Shown here in pieces: positions 62,570-64,000 of a stretch of 64,000 bases of DNA. Source of the stretch: Umbelopsis ramanniana AG (lineage: Eukaryota; Mucoromycota; Umbelopsidomycetes; Umbelopsidales; Umbelopsidaceae); the NCBI RefSeq assembly GCF_025399195.1, contig NW_026252106.1, forward strand, positions 1-64,000, in the 5' to 3' direction. The position numbers were made by a program, and so were the translations under genes. Numbering within the stretch: the first letter of the stretch is position 1; every line of letters begins with the position of its first letter. Under the pieces are notes generated by a model, which worked only from the letters and a program-made list of their open reading frames with translations, had not been told where the DNA came from and ran no database searches.

Positions 62570-64000
62570 TTGGAAAATATGAAGACCGAGAAAAAGATTC
62601 GTCGAGTTGCTTTATACTCATCAATCTATTTCTTAATCCGGCAACCAAATTCTGAAGAATGGTCATTTGCTATCTAATCGGCATCCAAAACGATTTCTAC
62701 TGATTGGTGCCCCGAGATAGGGTTTATGATCGGCTGCAAGCGAACTGACTTGCATAAACCTAAACTCCCGCAGAGTTTGTTGGTTACAGATATAAGCGAA
62801 ATATCTTTGTTCAAGTCAAAGAAGTTGAATTGCATAGTAGCGCCTCTTTGGAAGTAATACCGAGAGGCAGCCGATGATGGTCGCCACATTGGAAGATAGA
62901 CTGTAAGAGGGACACAAGATTGAAAGATGTTTCGTTATCAGACCACACCCAGCTACCGCTCTTATCTAAGATTTACAAACGAAAACCAGTAACTCTAATG
63001 AACAGGATGCTCTTCATTTAGCTTAAAAAAACCGACCCTGTCATGTACCGGCGTGAATTAGATTAAGTTGTTACCTATCATCAAACTTCCTAACTCGTCC
63101 TTAGCTTCCCCTGCCTAAATAATCCCTATAGTGCTTTTCAACAGAACAGAGCTCTATGAGGAAGAAGCGATCGGCTGTAAGCTATGATTTACCCCTTTCG
63201 CCATTTTTCTCGCGGTCATCTGTTTTTGGAACATTTTTGGAACATTTACTTAAACGCGGAGATGCATTTGGCTCCCACCAGGCACACCTATGCAACCGGA
63301 CGACCGAGAAGGTTCAAAGGTACATTTTACAATCAAACGACTGCCCAAGTCAGTGTGTCACTGGGAAATTTCCATAAACACTGAAATTGACGTTCGTTAC
63401 AACACCACAGTAATTACCAGTTTGAAATGAACGACTTCTCAAAGATAAAAGTTTCAGTATTCCAGAAACAATTGTGATCTTACCCTCCATATGAGCTTCG
63501 TGTAGTTTGCTGAGAAGCTAGCATGACTTATTTCAGAGTTACCTGTCCAATATATATACGCGTTTGTACATGTAGTGCCATCAAGTAGCCAACTGTCAAA
63601 TCATTAATACTACCATACTTGTACTATGGGTCTACTAGTCATCTGAAACATTTACAAATGGTATCATTTAGCCATCTTTGATAAATTTCTACCTCGGTAC
63701 TTTGCTTATAACCGTGCACAGTTCAAAACCTCAGCTGCTGTTTCCGCTACGTTTTCGTAAAATTTGTTGGCAATTGAGGTCCGCTGCCGTATGCCCTGGG
63801 AATTCACTCACCACAACACTTGATGGAATCCCAAGGCTAACCTATTCTTCCGAGTGACGGCGTGCGGAAGACCTGGAAGCTGAGTATGGATATAAGTTTG
63901 GATGCCTTGTAGTAGGCATACACCCCACGAATGGTTCCAACTCATGTACCATCGCTAAAAGAACATAATTTAAATATGAAGAAAAATCTTCATTGATCAC
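62570..64000. other. gene-free right end, with MFS promoter
   Basis: No gene is supported in these 1.4 kb. The left part is the MFS promoter. Frames at 62674-62889, 63156-63377 and 63184-63384 have no domain, splice partner or codon bias. No tandem repeat or TIR is evident. Confidence 0.5.
62894..62967. promoter_or_regulatory. GATA-motif cluster upstream of MFS gene
   Basis: Three GATA-type cores occur in about 75 bp, roughly 325-400 bp before the MFS start codon: AGATAG at 62894, TTATCAG (CTGATAA on the other strand) at 62935, and TTATCT (AGATAA) at 62962. Fungal AreA/Nit2-type factors bind such sites under nitrogen limitation. Short motifs can cluster by chance in AT-rich DNA. Confidence 0.35.

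Noticed and set aside
62674-63384. Possible small genes near the right end
   Set aside because: Frames are short, overlap one another and show no domain or introns.

Overview
This is nuclear DNA of an early-diverging filamentous fungus, most likely Mucoromycota. Support comes from many short GT-AG introns (roughly 50-120 bp), AT-rich spacers, and fungal-type genes such as ATG13, GAA1, a Zn2Cys6 regulator, a GH81 glucanase, ISC1 and FAN1. These sit beside features better known from animals: a tau-type microtubule protein, a SAM-domain kinesin-13-like motor, a SIKE/FGFR1OP2 homologue, EI24 and consensus E2F sites. I recognise no transposon, virus-derived element, CRISPR array or rRNA. The window reads as an ordinary, gene-dense chromosome arm with 26 protein genes and one tRNA gene.

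Left part (1-14.2 kb): a secreted multicopper oxidase (-), tRNA-Arg(ACG) (+), a SAM-kinesin-13 motor (+) with an E2F-like and an MCB site in its promoter, the sphingolipid phospholipase C ISC1 (-) diverging from the FAN1 nuclease (+), and the OTU deubiquitinase OTU2 (+). Next (14.4-28.7 kb): an M1 aminopeptidase (-), GH81 beta-1,3-glucanase (+), a two-repeat Myb protein (-), a gene-free stretch of about 1.8 kb, a SANT protein with a CMR1-like N-terminus (-), mitochondrial uL6m (+) and EI24 (-).

Middle (28.9-49.6 kb): a synaptojanin-type SacI/5-phosphatase (+), GAA1 (+), ATG13 (+), an HDHD2-type phosphatase (-), the MYG1 nuclease (-), a Zn2Cys6 regulator (-), a HIG1/Rcf1-like protein (+), the tau-like repeat protein (+) and V-ATPase subunit B (-). 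Right part (49.9-64 kb): TMEM184 (+), an intronless BTB protein (-), a PC-esterase/TBL-like membrane protein (+), an ABHD4/5-CLD1 lipid hydrolase (+), a SIKE-family protein (-), an ACS-family MFS permease (-), and about 1.4 kb without a recognisable gene.

The genes are mostly housekeeping and show no metabolic cluster or operon-like system. They fall into loose themes: lipid and phosphoinositide turnover (ISC1, synaptojanin, GAA1, ABHD), autophagy (ATG13, EI24), microtubules (kinesin-13, tau-like) and respiration or acidification (Rcf1-like, uL6m, VMA2). The most notable item is the tau-like gene at 45776-47090: five exons encode 310 residues with three tau/MAP2/MAP4-type repeats. The two best repeats share 13 identical residues encoded by largely different codons, and an intron splits the same glycine codon in both.

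Gene ends come from reading splice sites by eye. Starts, stops and diagnostic motifs were checked for most genes; internal exon borders were worked out fully only for the kinesin and the tau-like gene.
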